The notes beneath the pieces were generated by a model. That model saw only the letters and a program-made list of their open reading frames with translations, made no database searches and was not told the DNA's origin. The translations under genes and the position numbers were made by a program. Of a DNA stretch of 64,000 bases, positions 29,319 through 38,352 are shown piece after piece. The DNA comes from Methylobacterium sp. 17Sr1-1 (GTDB lineage: Bacteria > Pseudomonadota > Alphaproteobacteria > Rhizobiales > Beijerinckiaceae). The DNA is taken from contig NZ_CP029552.1 in NCBI RefSeq assembly GCF_003173775.1, forward strand, positions 2,117,001 through 2,181,000. The letters run 5' to 3'. Within the stretch, counting starts at the first letter, position 1. Each line of letters opens with the position of its first letter.

Positions 29319-30062
29319 ATGCGAGTCGCGCTCCTGCGCCGTTCGGCGCCCGAACCCACCCACGTCACCGTCATCCACGCCGGCACCTGCTACCCGGTCA
29401 CCGTGCGCCGCCGCGCGGCCGCGCGGCGCATCACCCTGCGGGTGTCGAGCGCCACCGGCGAGATCGTCCTCACCCTGCCGGAGCGCACCGACCTCGCCGC
29501 TGCGCAGCGTTTCGCCGATTCGCACGGGGCCTGGATCGCCGCCCGGGTGGCGAAGCTCCCTGAACGCGTCGCCTTCGTGCCCGGCGCGGTGGTGCCGCTG
29601 CGCGGCGTGCCGCATCGCATCCTGCACTGGTCGGCGACGTCGGGCCCGACGGTCGCCACCACGGATGCCGACGGCGTGCCGGTGATCGCGGTGTCGTGCG
29701 GGCTGCCCCACGTGGCGCGGCGGGTGCGCGACTTCCTGGAGGCCGAGGCGCGCCGCGACCTCACCGCGGCGGTGACGCGCCACGCCGGGGCGCTCGGCCG
29801 CACGCCGAAGCGCCTGACCGTGCGCGACACCCGCAGCCGCTGGGGCTCGTGCACCGCGGCGGGCCAGCTGAATTTTTCCTGGCGCCTGATCATGGCGCCG
29901 CCCCCGGTGCTCGACTACCTGGCGGCGCACGAGGTCGCGCACCTCGCCGAGATGAACCACTCGGACCGGTTCTGGCGCGTGGTCCAGAAACTCTCCCCGG
30001 GCTACGACGAGCCCGAGGCCTGGCTGAAGCGGCACGGCACCGAGCTGCACCGCTACGGCTGA
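29319..30062 (+). CDS. YgjP/DUF45-type zinc metallopeptidase
   Basis: A 247-residue protein of the YgjP-like M48-related family. The active-site motif HEVAHLAEMNHSDRFW gives HExxH (His204, Glu205, His208) plus the downstream H of the NHSxxFW pattern, and the core RDTRSRWGSCTAAGQLNFSWRLIM is a strong family signature. The start at 29319 has an AGG ribosome site 5 bases away; an in-frame start 35 codons earlier is possible. Endogenous substrate unknown. It converges with the small secreted protein gene (2-base gap). Confidence 0.85.
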   Translation: MRVALLRRSAPEPTHVTVIHAGTCYPVTVRRRAAARRITLRVSSATGEIVLTLPERTDLAAAQRFADSHGAWIAARVAKLPERVAFVPGAVVPLRGVPHRILHWSATSGPTVATTDADGVPVIAVSCGLPHVARRVRDFLEAEARRDLTAAVTRHAGALGRTPKRLTVRDTRSRWGSCTAAGQLNFSWRLIMAPPPVLDYLAAHEVAHLAEMNHSDRFWRVVQKLSPGYDEPEAWLKRHGTELHRYG

Positions 30063-30064
30063 CC

Positions 30065-30463
30065 TCAGCCCTTGGTGCGCACCACCACGACGCGCTGGCG
30101 CCGCACCGGCCAGGCCGGGCGCGGATCGACCTCGCCCGGGGCGAGGGTGCGCGGCGCGATGCTGTCGCAGATCTCGCGCTGGCGCAGGATGATCTCGCCC
30201 TGCTCGCCCCGGCGCCGGATCACCCCGCCGTCGCGGCAGAACCCGGCGATCTCGGCCGAGCGCGAGGCCCGGCGCCCGCGCGGGTTGCGCGGCACCGGCG
30301 GGTGCTCGATCGTCAGCATCGCGTCCCGGTTGAGCGAGCGCTCGACATAGGTGGTCTCGTCGACCGGCAGCGAGTCGACCAGCAGCGACTGGGCGGCCGC
30401 GTGTCCGGCGAGCGGGCCGGCGGCCAGGACAAGGAGGACGAGGGAGGTGGCGGCGGGTCTCAT
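30065..30463 (-). CDS. Small secreted hypothetical protein
   Basis: A 132-residue protein with a signal peptide (MRPAATSLVLLVLAAGPLAGHAAAQS) and a basic, Pro/Arg-rich mature region. It has two cysteines (FCRDGG and REICDS) that could form a disulfide in the periplasm. No recognised domain. The start at 30463 is preferred to one 25 codons earlier because it begins the hydrophobic signal. It is divergent from the IalB-family gene. Confidence 0.65.
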   Translation of the reverse strand: MRPAATSLVLLVLAAGPLAGHAAAQSLLVDSLPVDETTYVERSLNRDAMLTIEHPPVPRNPRGRRASRSAEIAGFCRDGGVIRRRGEQGEIILRQREICDSIAPRTLAPGEVDPRPAWPVRRQRVVVVRTKG

Positions 30464-30638
30464 CGGGGGCTCTCGCGAGGAGGGTGAGAGGGCGAATCCG
30501 GATCGGTCGATCCGATATGAACCGGAAACCATGCACAACCACTAACGGCGGATGACGACGGATGCAGCCCGGCTCGGTGATAAAGCTAAGCCTGTCCGGC
30601 GCCGCCGGTTCCGGCAAGGGTTCCCGCAAGAGTTCCCG

Positions 30639-31259
30639 ATGTCGAAACGGCGCCTCGGCTTGACAGCATCCCGGCCCCGTGGTCGGAACGCCCCCGGGCC
30701 GGCGGATGGCCCGGACAGCGGAGCGGTGAGCGGCGTGGGAGACAGCTTGCGACGGATCGGACGCCGGGTGCGGGCCGCCACCCTCGGACTCGCGCTGACG
30801 CTCGGCCTGCCAGCCGGGGCCGCCCTGGCGCAGGGCGCGGTCAAGCAGAGCTTCGACGACTGGCAGCTGCGCTGCGAGACGCCCGCCGGCGCCAAGGCCG
30901 AGCAATGCGCCCTGGTGCAGTACGTCGCGGCGGAGGACCGGCCGAACCTCTCCCTGGTGGTGATCGTGCTGAAGACCGCCGACAACCGCGGCATCCTGCT
31001 GCGGGTGGTGGCGCCGCTCGGCGTGCTCCTGCCCTCCGGCCTCGGCCTGAAGGTCGACCAGGCGGAGATCGGCCGCACCTCCTTCGTGCGCTGCCTCTCC
31101 ACCGGCTGCGTCGCCGAGGTGGTGATGGACGACAAGCTCATCAGCCAGCTCAAGGGCGGCCAGCAGGCCACCTTCATCGTCTTCCAGACGCCGGAGGAGG
31201 GGGTGGGCATCCCGCTCTCCCTCAAGGGGTTCAAGGAAGGCTTCGACAGCCTGAAGTGA
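30639..31259 (+). CDS. Invasion-associated locus B (IalB) family protein
   Basis: About 206 residues if started at ATG 30639. The secreted part begins after a hydrophobic signal (LGLALTLGLPAGAALAQG) and contains the IalB core: FDDWQLRCETPAGAKAEQCALVQ, LRVVAPLGVLLPSGLGLKVD, FVRCLSTGCVAEVVMDDKLI and QATFIVFQTPEEGVGIPLSL. Four conserved cysteines (two pairs) suggest two disulfides. IalB is linked to host invasion in Bartonella, but homologues are widespread in free-living rhizobia with unknown roles. The start is uncertain: GTG codons at 30726 or 30735 would give the usual ~175-residue protein with the signal nearer the N-terminus. It is followed by a related-context secreted protein 20 bases later. 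Confidence 0.85.
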   Translation: MSKRRLGLTASRPRGRNAPGPADGPDSGAVSGVGDSLRRIGRRVRAATLGLALTLGLPAGAALAQGAVKQSFDDWQLRCETPAGAKAEQCALVQYVAAEDRPNLSLVVIVLKTADNRGILLRVVAPLGVLLPSGLGLKVDQAEIGRTSFVRCLSTGCVAEVVMDDKLISQLKGGQQATFIVFQTPEEGVGIPLSLKGFKEGFDSLK

Positions 31260-31279
31260 TCGACGATCGGGAGAGGACC

Positions 31280-31909
31280 GTGACGGCTCGTAGTCTCCGC
31301 ACCCTCGGCCTCGCTTTGGCGCTGCTGGGCGTAGCCCCGGCGCTCGGTGGGCTCGCCACCCCGGCGCGGGCGCAGGACGCGGCGCCGCAGGAGGGGGGCA
31401 ATCCGCTCCTCAACATCTTCAAGTACGGCGGCACCACCAAGCCGCCCGAGGCGCCCCCGAACCCCGACGACGTCTACTGCCCGACCCTCGACGTCAGCGA
31501 GGGCGGCTCCTCGCTGCAGACCATGGCGGGCGGCACGGTGCGCACGCAGATCCGCCTCGGCCAGATCAGCCGCTCCTGCCAGCCCGGGCCGAACGGAAGC
31601 GTCACCGTCGCGGTCGGCGTGCAGGGCGTGGTCCTGCTCGGGCCCGGCGGCGCCCCCGGCCGCTTCAACGCTCCCGTGACCATCACGGTCAAGCACGGCA
31701 CCCAGATCATCGCCCGGCGCAGCCGCCAGGCCGCGGCGACGATTCCCGCCGGCAGCGCCAACGGCAGCTTCACGGTGGTGGAAGAGGGGATCTCCGTCCC
31801 GGCCAACCTCGCGCAGGATTTCGAGATCGAGGTCGGCCTCGGCGGCGGGTCGAAGCCCGCGCGGGCGCCGCGGCGCAAGCCCGCCGCCCCGGCGCCGGCC
31901 GACGGTTGA
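31280..31909 (+). CDS. Secreted hypothetical protein
   Basis: A 209-residue protein beginning GTG with an excellent ribosome site (GGAGAGG, 4 bases away). The signal peptide is MTARSLRTLGLALALLGVAPALGG with a cleavage-like ARAQ. The mature part (about 170 residues) has a cysteine pair (YCPTLDV and RSCQPGPNG), beta-rich sequence with many Gly/Val, and ends in a proline/alanine-rich basic tail (APRRKPAAPAPADG). No domain recognised. It lies between the IalB-type gene and the GT2 pair and is overlapped by the first GT2 gene, so it is part of that operon. Function unknown. Confidence 0.75.
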   Translation: MTARSLRTLGLALALLGVAPALGGLATPARAQDAAPQEGGNPLLNIFKYGGTTKPPEAPPNPDDVYCPTLDVSEGGSSLQTMAGGTVRTQIRLGQISRSCQPGPNGSVTVAVGVQGVVLLGPGGAPGRFNAPVTITVKHGTQIIARRSRQAAATIPAGSANGSFTVVEEGISVPANLAQDFEIEVGLGGGSKPARAPRRKPAAPAPADG

Positions 31910-33888
31910 CCGACAGGGTGGCGCCCTGGCGCATCGCCCCCCGCCCGGACGATCCGGATTTCGCCCGCGCCCTGGTCTTCGAGCGGCCGACCGCCGGGCG
32001 CTGGCTCGCCCTCGACTACGCCCTCGACCGCTTCGCCGCGCCGGTGCGGCCGATGCTGCGCTTCGCGCGGGCGGACGGGTCGCACGAGGACGCGCTGCTG
32101 CCGGGCCCGGTGCTCGGCCGCGCCGCCTGGCTCGGCCCCGTGCCGCCGGGCACGGACGAGATCCGGCTCGCCGCCCCGGCGGAGGGGTTCCGGATCGAGG
32201 CGGCGCGGCTCCTTTCCCGCACGGCGGTCCTCGCCCTCTGCGCCCGGCGCCGGCCGGACAAGATGCCGGTCGCGCTCTATCAATGGCTGCGCCGCGACGC
32301 GCGCCGCCTGCGCAACACCCTGCGCATCGCCGCCGCCGTGCGGCCGCTGGCGCAGTACCCGCTCTGGAAGGCCGAGCGGGCGCGGCCGTTCGAGCCGGCC
32401 TTCGACCGGGTGCCGCCGGACCTGCCGCGCCTCGGCCTGATCCTCGAGGCGGGCCCAGGCGACGAGGTGGCCTTGCGGCGCACCCTCGCCACCCTGCTGG
32501 CACAAGGGCACCGAGACTGGCGCCTCGCCCTGCACTGGCGCGGACCGGCGCCGACCGACTTCGCCGATGACCCGCGGATCTCCGCGAATGCCCTTCCGGA
32601 CGGGGTCGCGATCGGTGTCCTGAACCCCGGCGATGCGCTGGCACCCGACGCGCTCACCCATCTCGCCGCCGCCTTCGCAGGGCCAACGCCCGCCGACCTC
32701 GCCTATGCCGACAGCGAGGCCGAGACGCCGGAAGGTCTGCGCCCCCGGCTCAAGCCCGGCTGGAGCCCGGACCTTGCCCTGACCACGCTCTATCCCGGGC
32801 GGCCGGTCCTGATCGCGAGGGATCTCGTCGAGCGCAGCGGCTGGGCGCCGGGGCAGGGGGCCCGGGCGCTCCTCCTCGCCGCCGCCCTCGCCGGCCCCGA
32901 GCGGGTGCGCCGCATTCCCCGTATCCTCTGCCGCGTCGCGCCGGACCTGCCGGATCCCGACGGCCACGCCGCCGACCTGGCGCGGGCCCTCGATCGGGCC
33001 GGCTCGCCCGCCGCCCTGGTGCGGAACGGCGACACCCTCGACCTCGACTGGCCGCTTCCCGACCCGGCTCCCCTTGTCTCGGTCATCGTCCCGACCCGCG
33101 ACCGGCCGGACCTGCTGCGCGTCGCCGTGCGGGGCGTGCTGCACGACACCACCTATCCGGCGCTCGAACTCGTCATCGTCGACAACGGCTCGACCGATCC
33201 GGCGGTGGCCGCCCTCTACGCCGAGTGGGAATCCGATCCGCGGGTGCGCCGGCTCGACCGGCCGGGCCCGTTCAACTTCTCGCGCCTCGTCAACGACGGC
33301 GCCGCGGCGAGCCGCGGCGAGATCCTGGTGCTCCTCAACAACGACGTCGAGGTGCTGCACCCCGACTGGCTCTCGGCGATGGTGCGCCAGGCCCTGCGGC
33401 CGGAGGTCGGAGCGGTCGGAGCCAGGCTCCTGTTCGGCAACGGTCGGATCCAGCATGCCGGCGTGGTGGTCGGGCTCGGCGGCCGGGCCGGGCACATCCT
33501 GCGCAACCGCCCCGCCGACACGCCCGGCCATCTCGGCCGGCTCACCGTCGCGCACGAGGTCGCGGGCGTCACCGCCGCCTGCCTGGCCGTGACGCGCCGC
33601 AAGTTCGAGGCGGTCGGCGGGCTCGACGCCGAGTCGTTTCCGGTCGATTTCAACGATATCGACCTCTGCCTGCGCCTCGCCGCCGCGGGCTGGCGCTCGC
33701 TCTGGACCCCGCGGGCCACGCTCGCCCACCACGAATCGGTCAGCCGCGGCCCGAGCGTCGGCCCGGCCCGGGCGCGGTTCGAGGCGGAGGGCAACCGTTT
33801 CGCCGCCCGCTGGCGGGCGGTGATCCGCGACGACCCGTATTACCACCCGGCCTTCTCGGTCACGACCTTCGGGGAGGAGCTGGAATGA
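31906..33888 (+). CDS. GT2-family glycosyltransferase, two-domain
   Basis: A 660-residue protein with two GT-A-like halves. The first (residues about 170-350) is a degenerate GT2 fold with AYADSEAE but few of the usual residues. The second (from about 380) is a full GT2 domain: PLVSVIVPTRDRPDLLRVAV, ELVIVDNGSTDP, LVLLNNDVEVLHPDWL (DxD equivalent NND), and GGLDAESFPVDFNDIDLCLRL. Such two-domain GT2 proteins build surface polysaccharides or O-antigens. The TTG start at 31906 overlaps the previous stop (TTGA); a GTG 4 codons later is an alternative. It overlaps the next GT2 gene by 4 bases. Confidence 0.85.
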   Translation: MTDRVAPWRIAPRPDDPDFARALVFERPTAGRWLALDYALDRFAAPVRPMLRFARADGSHEDALLPGPVLGRAAWLGPVPPGTDEIRLAAPAEGFRIEAARLLSRTAVLALCARRRPDKMPVALYQWLRRDARRLRNTLRIAAAVRPLAQYPLWKAERARPFEPAFDRVPPDLPRLGLILEAGPGDEVALRRTLATLLAQGHRDWRLALHWRGPAPTDFADDPRISANALPDGVAIGVLNPGDALAPDALTHLAAAFAGPTPADLAYADSEAETPEGLRPRLKPGWSPDLALTTLYPGRPVLIARDLVERSGWAPGQGARALLLAAALAGPERVRRIPRILCRVAPDLPDPDGHAADLARALDRAGSPAALVRNGDTLDLDWPLPDPAPLVSVIVPTRDRPDLLRVAVRGVLHDTTYPALELVIVDNGSTDPAVAALYAEWESDPRVRRLDRPGPFNFSRLVNDGAAASRGEILVLLNNDVEVLHPDWLSAMVRQALRPEVGAVGARLLFGNGRIQHAGVVVGLGGRAGHILRNRPADTPGHLGRLTVAHEVAGVTAACLAVTRRKFEAVGGLDAESFPVDFNDIDLCLRLAAAGWRSLWTPRATLAHHESVSRGPSVGPARARFEAEGNRFAARWRAVIRDDPYYHPAFSVTTFGEELE

Positions 33889-35498
33889 GGCTGCCGCCTC
33901 ATCCGGCCTTCGATACCTTACGCTTCGCGGAAGACCGGCCCGGTCCCGCCCGGCGCTGGCTCGTCCGGCTGCTCCTGGCGCTGAAGCGCCCGGGCGAGGC
34001 CTGGGAGGTCGCCCGGGCCCTCCTCACCGGCAAAAGGGTGCGGGCGCGCGACCGCGCCGCGATTCTCTGGGGCGCCCGCCACGCCCTGACGCCGCCGCCC
34101 GTGCCGGCGGGCGAGGCCGAGGTTGTGCCCGGCCTGCGCGTGGCGACGCCGGCGGAGATCCTGTCCGGCGGCGCCGGATCGGCCGGGATCGTGGTGCTGA
34201 CGGCGCCGGGCCATCGGCTGGTGCCGGGGGCGGCCACCGCCATCGCCGAGGCGTTCGCGGCCGATCCCGCCATCGAAGCCCTCTACGGCGACGCCGTGGT
34301 GCTGGGGCCCGAGGGGGCGCCGCGTCTGCCGGTGCTGCGCCCGGCCTTCGACCCCGATTACCTGCTCGCCGCGGACTACATCGGCCCGGTGGTCGCCTGT
34401 CGCCGGGCGGTGCTGGACCGGCTCGGGCTCGATCCCGCCCTGCCGGGGGCGGAAGCCGCCGACCTGCTGCTGCGGCTCGCGGCCGGGGAGGTGCGTCACC
34501 TGCCCCGCCCGCTCTCGACCTGGGCTCCCTCCGCGGCCGCGCCTCCGGCGGGCTGGGCGGAGTCGCGCCGGGCCTTGGCCGAGCGCCACCTCGCCGGGGC
34601 CGGCCGCGTCGAGGCGGCGGGCGGCATCCTCGCCTTGCGCCGCGACCTGCCCGCGCCGCCGCTCGCCAGCCTGATCATCCCGACCCGCGACCGGGTCGAA
34701 CTCCTGCAGGCCTGCATCGAGAGCCTGCGCGCCCAGACCGACTGGCCGTCCCTCGAGATCATCGTCTGCGACAACGACAGCCGCCATCCGCGCACGCTCG
34801 CCTATCTCCAGCGTCTGGCGGAGGAGGGGGTGCGGGTGCTGCCCTGCCCGGGCCCGTTCAACTTCGCGGCGATGAACAACCGGGCCGCCGCGAAGGCGCG
34901 CGGCGCGCTGCTGGTCTTCGTCAACAACGACGTGGTGGCCCACCGGAGCGACTGGCTGCGCCGCATGGCCGAGGAGGCCCTGCGGCCGGAGGTCGGGGCG
35001 GTGGGGGCGAAGCTCCTCGACATCCGCGAGCGGATCCAGCATGGCGGCATCGTGCTCGGCACCGGCGGCCTCGTCACCCACGCCCATCGCCACTTCCCCG
35101 GCACGGCGCCGGGCTACCTCGCCTCCTTGCGGGCGACGCACCGGGTCTCGGCGGTGACGGCGGCGTGCCTCGTGGTGGAGGCCGAGAAATTCCGGGCGGT
35201 GAGGGGCTTCGACGGAGCGGCCTTCGCAGTCGATTTCAACGACGTCGATCTCTGCCTGCGGCTGGAGGCGGCGGGCTACCGGACGATGATGGTGCCGGGC
35301 GCCGTGCTTTACCACCACGAGGCGGCGAGCCGGCGCTGGAACCCGGAGGCGCGCCACCGCCACGAGGCCGAGGTGGCGGCGTTGCGGGCGCGGTGGGGAA
35401 GGCGGCTCGAGGCAGATCCCTGGTACCATCCGGGGTTCGATCCGCGGGGCGGGACGTATGTGCGGATACGGGAATGGGAGGGGGCGGGTCCGCGTTGA
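33885..35498 (+). CDS. GT2-family glycosyltransferase
   Basis: A 537-residue glycosyltransferase paralogous to the preceding one. The N-terminal ~240 residues are a degenerate domain. The catalytic GT2 domain starts near residue 262 (PPLASLIIPTRDRVELLQACIES), with LEIIVCDNDSRHP, LVFVNNDVVAHRSDWL and FDGAAFAVDFNDVDLCLRLEAAGYR. The C-terminal region keeps YHHEAASRR as in its neighbour. Start ATG overlaps the previous stop (ATGA at 33885-33888) and has GGGGAGGAG upstream. The tandem arrangement with its sister and the upstream secreted protein suggests a small surface-polysaccharide unit. Acceptor and donor unknown. Confidence 0.88.
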   Translation: MRLPPHPAFDTLRFAEDRPGPARRWLVRLLLALKRPGEAWEVARALLTGKRVRARDRAAILWGARHALTPPPVPAGEAEVVPGLRVATPAEILSGGAGSAGIVVLTAPGHRLVPGAATAIAEAFAADPAIEALYGDAVVLGPEGAPRLPVLRPAFDPDYLLAADYIGPVVACRRAVLDRLGLDPALPGAEAADLLLRLAAGEVRHLPRPLSTWAPSAAAPPAGWAESRRALAERHLAGAGRVEAAGGILALRRDLPAPPLASLIIPTRDRVELLQACIESLRAQTDWPSLEIIVCDNDSRHPRTLAYLQRLAEEGVRVLPCPGPFNFAAMNNRAAAKARGALLVFVNNDVVAHRSDWLRRMAEEALRPEVGAVGAKLLDIRERIQHGGIVLGTGGLVTHAHRHFPGTAPGYLASLRATHRVSAVTAACLVVEAEKFRAVRGFDGAAFAVDFNDVDLCLRLEAAGYRTMMVPGAVLYHHEAASRRWNPEARHRHEAEVAALRARWGRRLEADPWYHPGFDPRGGTYVRIREWEGAGPR

Positions 35499-35543
35499 GC
35501 GGGTCGTCGACGGACATCTCGACGATCATGACACCCTCCAATG

Positions 35544-35581
35544 TCATGCCGGGTTCTCGCCTCCGGCGAGCCCCGGGATGA
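35544..35581. repeat. CCCGGG-palindrome repeat, solo copy 2
   Basis: A 38-base palindrome running from TCATGCCGGGTTCTCG to GCCCCGGGATGA, nearly identical to the copy at 20845. It lies between the convergent GT2 operon and purC, where it could terminate both. Confidence 0.75.
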
Positions 35582-35671
35582 CGATGGAGGATGTCAGAGA
35601 CGACGACGGGGCCGCCCCCTCCCGGAAGCGGCCCCGCCCTCGATCCCGAATCCGGCGTCAGCCGGAGCGCG

Positions 35672-36466
35672 TCACTGCACGAGCCGCGGCCCGCCGGTCT
35701 GCACCTTCTCGTTCTCGCCCATGATGCCGAGGCGGCGGGCCACCTCGGTATAGGCCTCGATCAGGCCGCCGAGGTCCTTGCGGAAGCGGTCCTTGTCGAG
35801 TTTGTCCTGGCTCTTGATGTCCCAGAGGCGGCAGGAATCCGGAGAGATCTCGTCGGCGACGACGATGCGCATCATGTCGCCTTCCCAGAGCCGGCCGGTC
35901 TCCATCTTGAAGTCGACGAGGCGGATGCCGACGCCGAGGAAGAGACCCGACATGAAGTCGTTGACCCGGATGGCCAGCGCCATGATGTCGTCGATCTCCT
36001 GCGGCGTCGCCCAGCCGAAGGCGGTGATGTGCTCCTCCGACACCATCGGGTCGTTGAGCTGGTCGTTCTTGTAGTAGAACTCGATGATCGAGCGCGGGAG
36101 CTGGGTGCCCTCTTCCAGGCCCAGCCGCGTCGCCAGCGAGCCCGCCGCCACGTTGCGCACCACCACCTCGAGCGGGATGATCTCGACCTCGCGGATCAGC
36201 TGCTCGCGCATGTTCAGCCGGCGGATGAAGTGCGTCGGCACGCCGATGTCGTTGAGGTGCTGGAACACGAACTCGGAGATCCGGTTGTTCAGCACGCCCT
36301 TGCCGTCGATCACCTCGTGCTTCTTGGCGTTGAAGGCGGTCGCGTCGTCCTTGAAATGCTGGATGAGCGTGCCGGGCTCGGGACCCTCGTAGAGGACCTT
36401 CGCCTTGCCCTCGTAGATGCGACGGCGGCGGTTCATAGGCGTGTACCGTGGTTTGAGGAAGTCCAT
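35672..36466 (-). CDS. purC: Phosphoribosylaminoimidazole-succinocarboxamide synthase
   Basis: A 264-residue cytoplasmic enzyme joining aspartate to CAIR with ATP (SAICAR synthase), a step of purine synthesis. Hallmarks are [57 protein letters not shown] and [37 protein letters not shown] in sections. The ATG at 36466 ([10 protein letters not shown]) is chosen because AGGAG lies 12 bases before it; an ATG 10 codons downstream (MNRRRR) gives the 254-residue length common in rhizobia and cannot be excluded. Confidence 0.95.
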   Translation of the reverse strand: MDFLKPRYTPMNRRRRIYEGKAKVLYEGPEPGTLIQHFKDDATAFNAKKHEVIDGKGVLNNRISEFVFQHLNDIGVPTHFIRRLNMREQLIREVEIIPLEVVVRNVAAGSLATRLGLEEGTQLPRSIIEFYYKNDQLNDPMVSEEHITAFGWATPQEIDDIMALAIRVNDFMSGLFLGVGIRLVDFKMETGRLWEGDMMRIVVADEISPDSCRLWDIKSQDKLDKDRFRKDLGGLIEAYTEVARRLGIMGENEKVQTGGPRLVQ

Positions 36467-36823
36467 GGGGCCGAGGCTCCTGACGACGTGTGGGACCCGC
36501 GGCGCGGCGACCTCTGACGACAAGAGGTCGGGCCGGGGGACGCGTCGATCCGGGGCGTCCCGGCAGCCGGGGGCAAATTACCCGAACCGCGAAGGCAGCA
36601 CAACGCGTTAGCCGGTGCGCCGGGGAGAGCCCGGACGCCGCTGCGATGGATTGCGGTCGTTGGTCGCGCCGATATGCGCATCGCGCGGCGGTGTTGCAAG
36701 CGTGGCGGGAGGGGGCGGCATGTCGCGGGCGAGGGCGTTCGCGCCTCGACGGCGCACCCGGGGCTGACCTAAGCTCGCGCGACGAGCCGCGGCACCCACG
36801 CGGCCGATCCGGGAGGGACCACG
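36467..36823. other. 357-base divergent gap, purC / aldolase
   Basis: Region between purC (leftward) and the HpaI-type aldolase (rightward). No repeat-family copy, RNA gene or convincing small ORF was seen. A short AT-richer stretch (GGGCAAATTACCCG at 36570-36583, partly palindromic) is the only visible feature that might mark a regulatory site. Confidence 0.4.
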
Positions 36824-37606
36824 ATGGCGGAACGAGGTGGAGCGGTGGCCGCGCTGGCGGCGCGATTCCGCGAGGGCAAGCCGCTCATCACGGCCTGGTG
36901 CGGCATTCCCGAGCCCGCGGTCGCGGGGCTGCTCGCCGCGGAGGGCTTCGACACCGTGACCCTCGACATGCAGCACGGGGCCCACGACTTCGACAGCATC
37001 AACCGCACCATCGCCCTGGTGGCGGCCCGCGGCAAGCCGACCCTGGCGCGGGTGCCGGTCGGCGGCTTCGCCACCGTCTCGCGGCTCCTCGATGCCGGCA
37101 TCTCCGGGATCATCGCCCCGATGGTCAACACCGTGGAGGATGCCCGGCGCTTCGCCGCGATGGCCAAGTATCCGCCGCTCGGCGAGCGCAGCTGGGGTCC
37201 GAACCCGGCGCTGATGCTGTCGGGCCTCGCGCCCGACGTCTACCTCAAGGAGGCCAACGGCTTCTGCCAGACGCTGGCGATGATCGAGACCCGGGAGGCG
37301 CTCGCCGCCCTCGACGACATCCTGGCGGTGGACGGGATCGACGGCATCTTCATCGGCCCCTCCGACCTCTCGATCGCCCTGTCGAACGGCGCCGGCCTCG
37401 ACCCCGACGGCGCGGCGGTGCGCGACGCGCTCAAGCACGCGATGGCCCGCACCCGGGCGGCGGGGAAGCGGATCGGCATCTACTCCCTGTCCGGCCCGCG
37501 CACCCGTGAGCTGATCGCCGAGGGCTTCGACCTGATCGCGCTCTCGGGCGACGGCGCCCTCCTGCGGGCCGGCGCCGCGGCCGCCCTCAGGGAGGCGCGG
37601 GGCTGA
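36824..37606 (+). CDS. HpcH/HpaI-family aldolase
   Basis: A 260-residue TIM-barrel class II pyruvate aldolase. Motifs are ITAWCGIPEPAVAGLLA, DTVTLDMQHG, PTLARVPVGGFATVSRLLDAG, GIIAPMVNT, AMIETREALA and GIDGIFIGPSDLSIAL, which together carry the divalent-metal Glu/Asp and the arginine of the family. It could cleave 4-hydroxy-2-oxoheptanedioate, 2-dehydro-3-deoxy sugar acids or similar. The local context does not tell. A GGGAGGG ribosome site stands near the start. It converges with the esterase gene, sharing a hairpin. Confidence 0.88.
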   Translation: MAERGGAVAALAARFREGKPLITAWCGIPEPAVAGLLAAEGFDTVTLDMQHGAHDFDSINRTIALVAARGKPTLARVPVGGFATVSRLLDAGISGIIAPMVNTVEDARRFAAMAKYPPLGERSWGPNPALMLSGLAPDVYLKEANGFCQTLAMIETREALAALDDILAVDGIDGIFIGPSDLSIALSNGAGLDPDGAAVRDALKHAMARTRAAGKRIGIYSLSGPRTRELIAEGFDLIALSGDGALLRAGAAAALREARG

Positions 37607-37612
37607 CTCCCG

Positions 37613-37635
37613 GCGGCGGAGGCTAGCTCCGCCGC
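37613..37635. terminator. Hairpin between convergent aldolase and esterase genes
   Basis: GCGGCGGAG and its inverse CTCCGCCGC form a 9-bp stem with a 5-base loop directly after the aldolase stop and across the esterase stop codon. No T-tract, so it is only a candidate bidirectional terminator. Confidence 0.35.
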
Positions 37636-38303
37636 GCCGCCCGCTTGAGGCCGGCGGCGAGAAACCGCCCGCCATGGTGCAGGGCGCCGTCGTCGATGCC
37701 GTGGCCGATCCCGGCGGAGAGGTGCCACTCCGCCGGGACGTCCGCGGCTGCCAGCGCCTCGGCCGAGAGGAACAGGGCGTCGACCGGGATCACCTCGTCC
37801 TGGTCGCCGTGGGCGAGCAGGATCGGGGGCACCGCGCGGACCTGCGGCTTCAGGCCGTCGGGGCCGGTGCCTTCCTCCATCACCAGCATGCCCGACAGGC
37901 CGACGACCGCCGCCACCGGGGCGGGGCGCCGCAAGGCGACGTGCAGGGCCATCATGCAGCCCTGGCTGAAGCCGACCAGCGCGAGCTGGTGGGGTCCGAG
38001 GCCGTGGGCCTCCAGTTCCGCATCCAGGAAGGCGTCGAGCGTCGGGCCGGCCCGGTTCACCCCGCGCCAGCGCTCGTGCGGATCGCGGAAGGTGAGGGAG
38101 AACCACTGCCGGCCGAAGCCCTGGATGCAGGGCTCGGGGGCGTGCGGCGCCACGAAGGCGGCGTCGGGCAGGAGAGGCTGCCATTCCTGCGCGAGGTCGA
38201 TCAGGTCGTTGCCGTCGGCACCGAAGCCGTGCAGCAGGACGACGAGCTGGCGCGGTTTCGCGCCGGAGCGGGGCATCAGGCGCGGGCCGGTGAGGATCGG
38301 CAT
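37623..38303 (-). CDS. Phospholipase/carboxylesterase family (YpfH/EstB-like) hydrolase
   Basis: A 226-residue alpha/beta hydrolase of the phospholipase/carboxylesterase family. It shows the oxyanion segment LVVLLHGFGADGNDLID, the nucleophile elbow LVGFSQGCMMAL, the acid in AHGDQDEVIP, and the His in AGIGHGIDDGAL. Homologues hydrolyse short-chain esters. The start at 38303 (MPILTGPRL) fits the family; the frame is open 41 codons further. It follows alkA on the same strand after 49 bases and may be cotranscribed. Confidence 0.88.
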   Translation of the reverse strand: MPILTGPRLMPRSGAKPRQLVVLLHGFGADGNDLIDLAQEWQPLLPDAAFVAPHAPEPCIQGFGRQWFSLTFRDPHERWRGVNRAGPTLDAFLDAELEAHGLGPHQLALVGFSQGCMMALHVALRRPAPVAAVVGLSGMLVMEEGTGPDGLKPQVRAVPPILLAHGDQDEVIPVDALFLSAEALAAADVPAEWHLSAGIGHGIDDGALHHGGRFLAAGLKRAARRS

Positions 38304-38352
38304 CGGGTCGGGTTCCGTTCGGGTGAGGGAAGGGGGGCGCTGTCGCGAGGTC

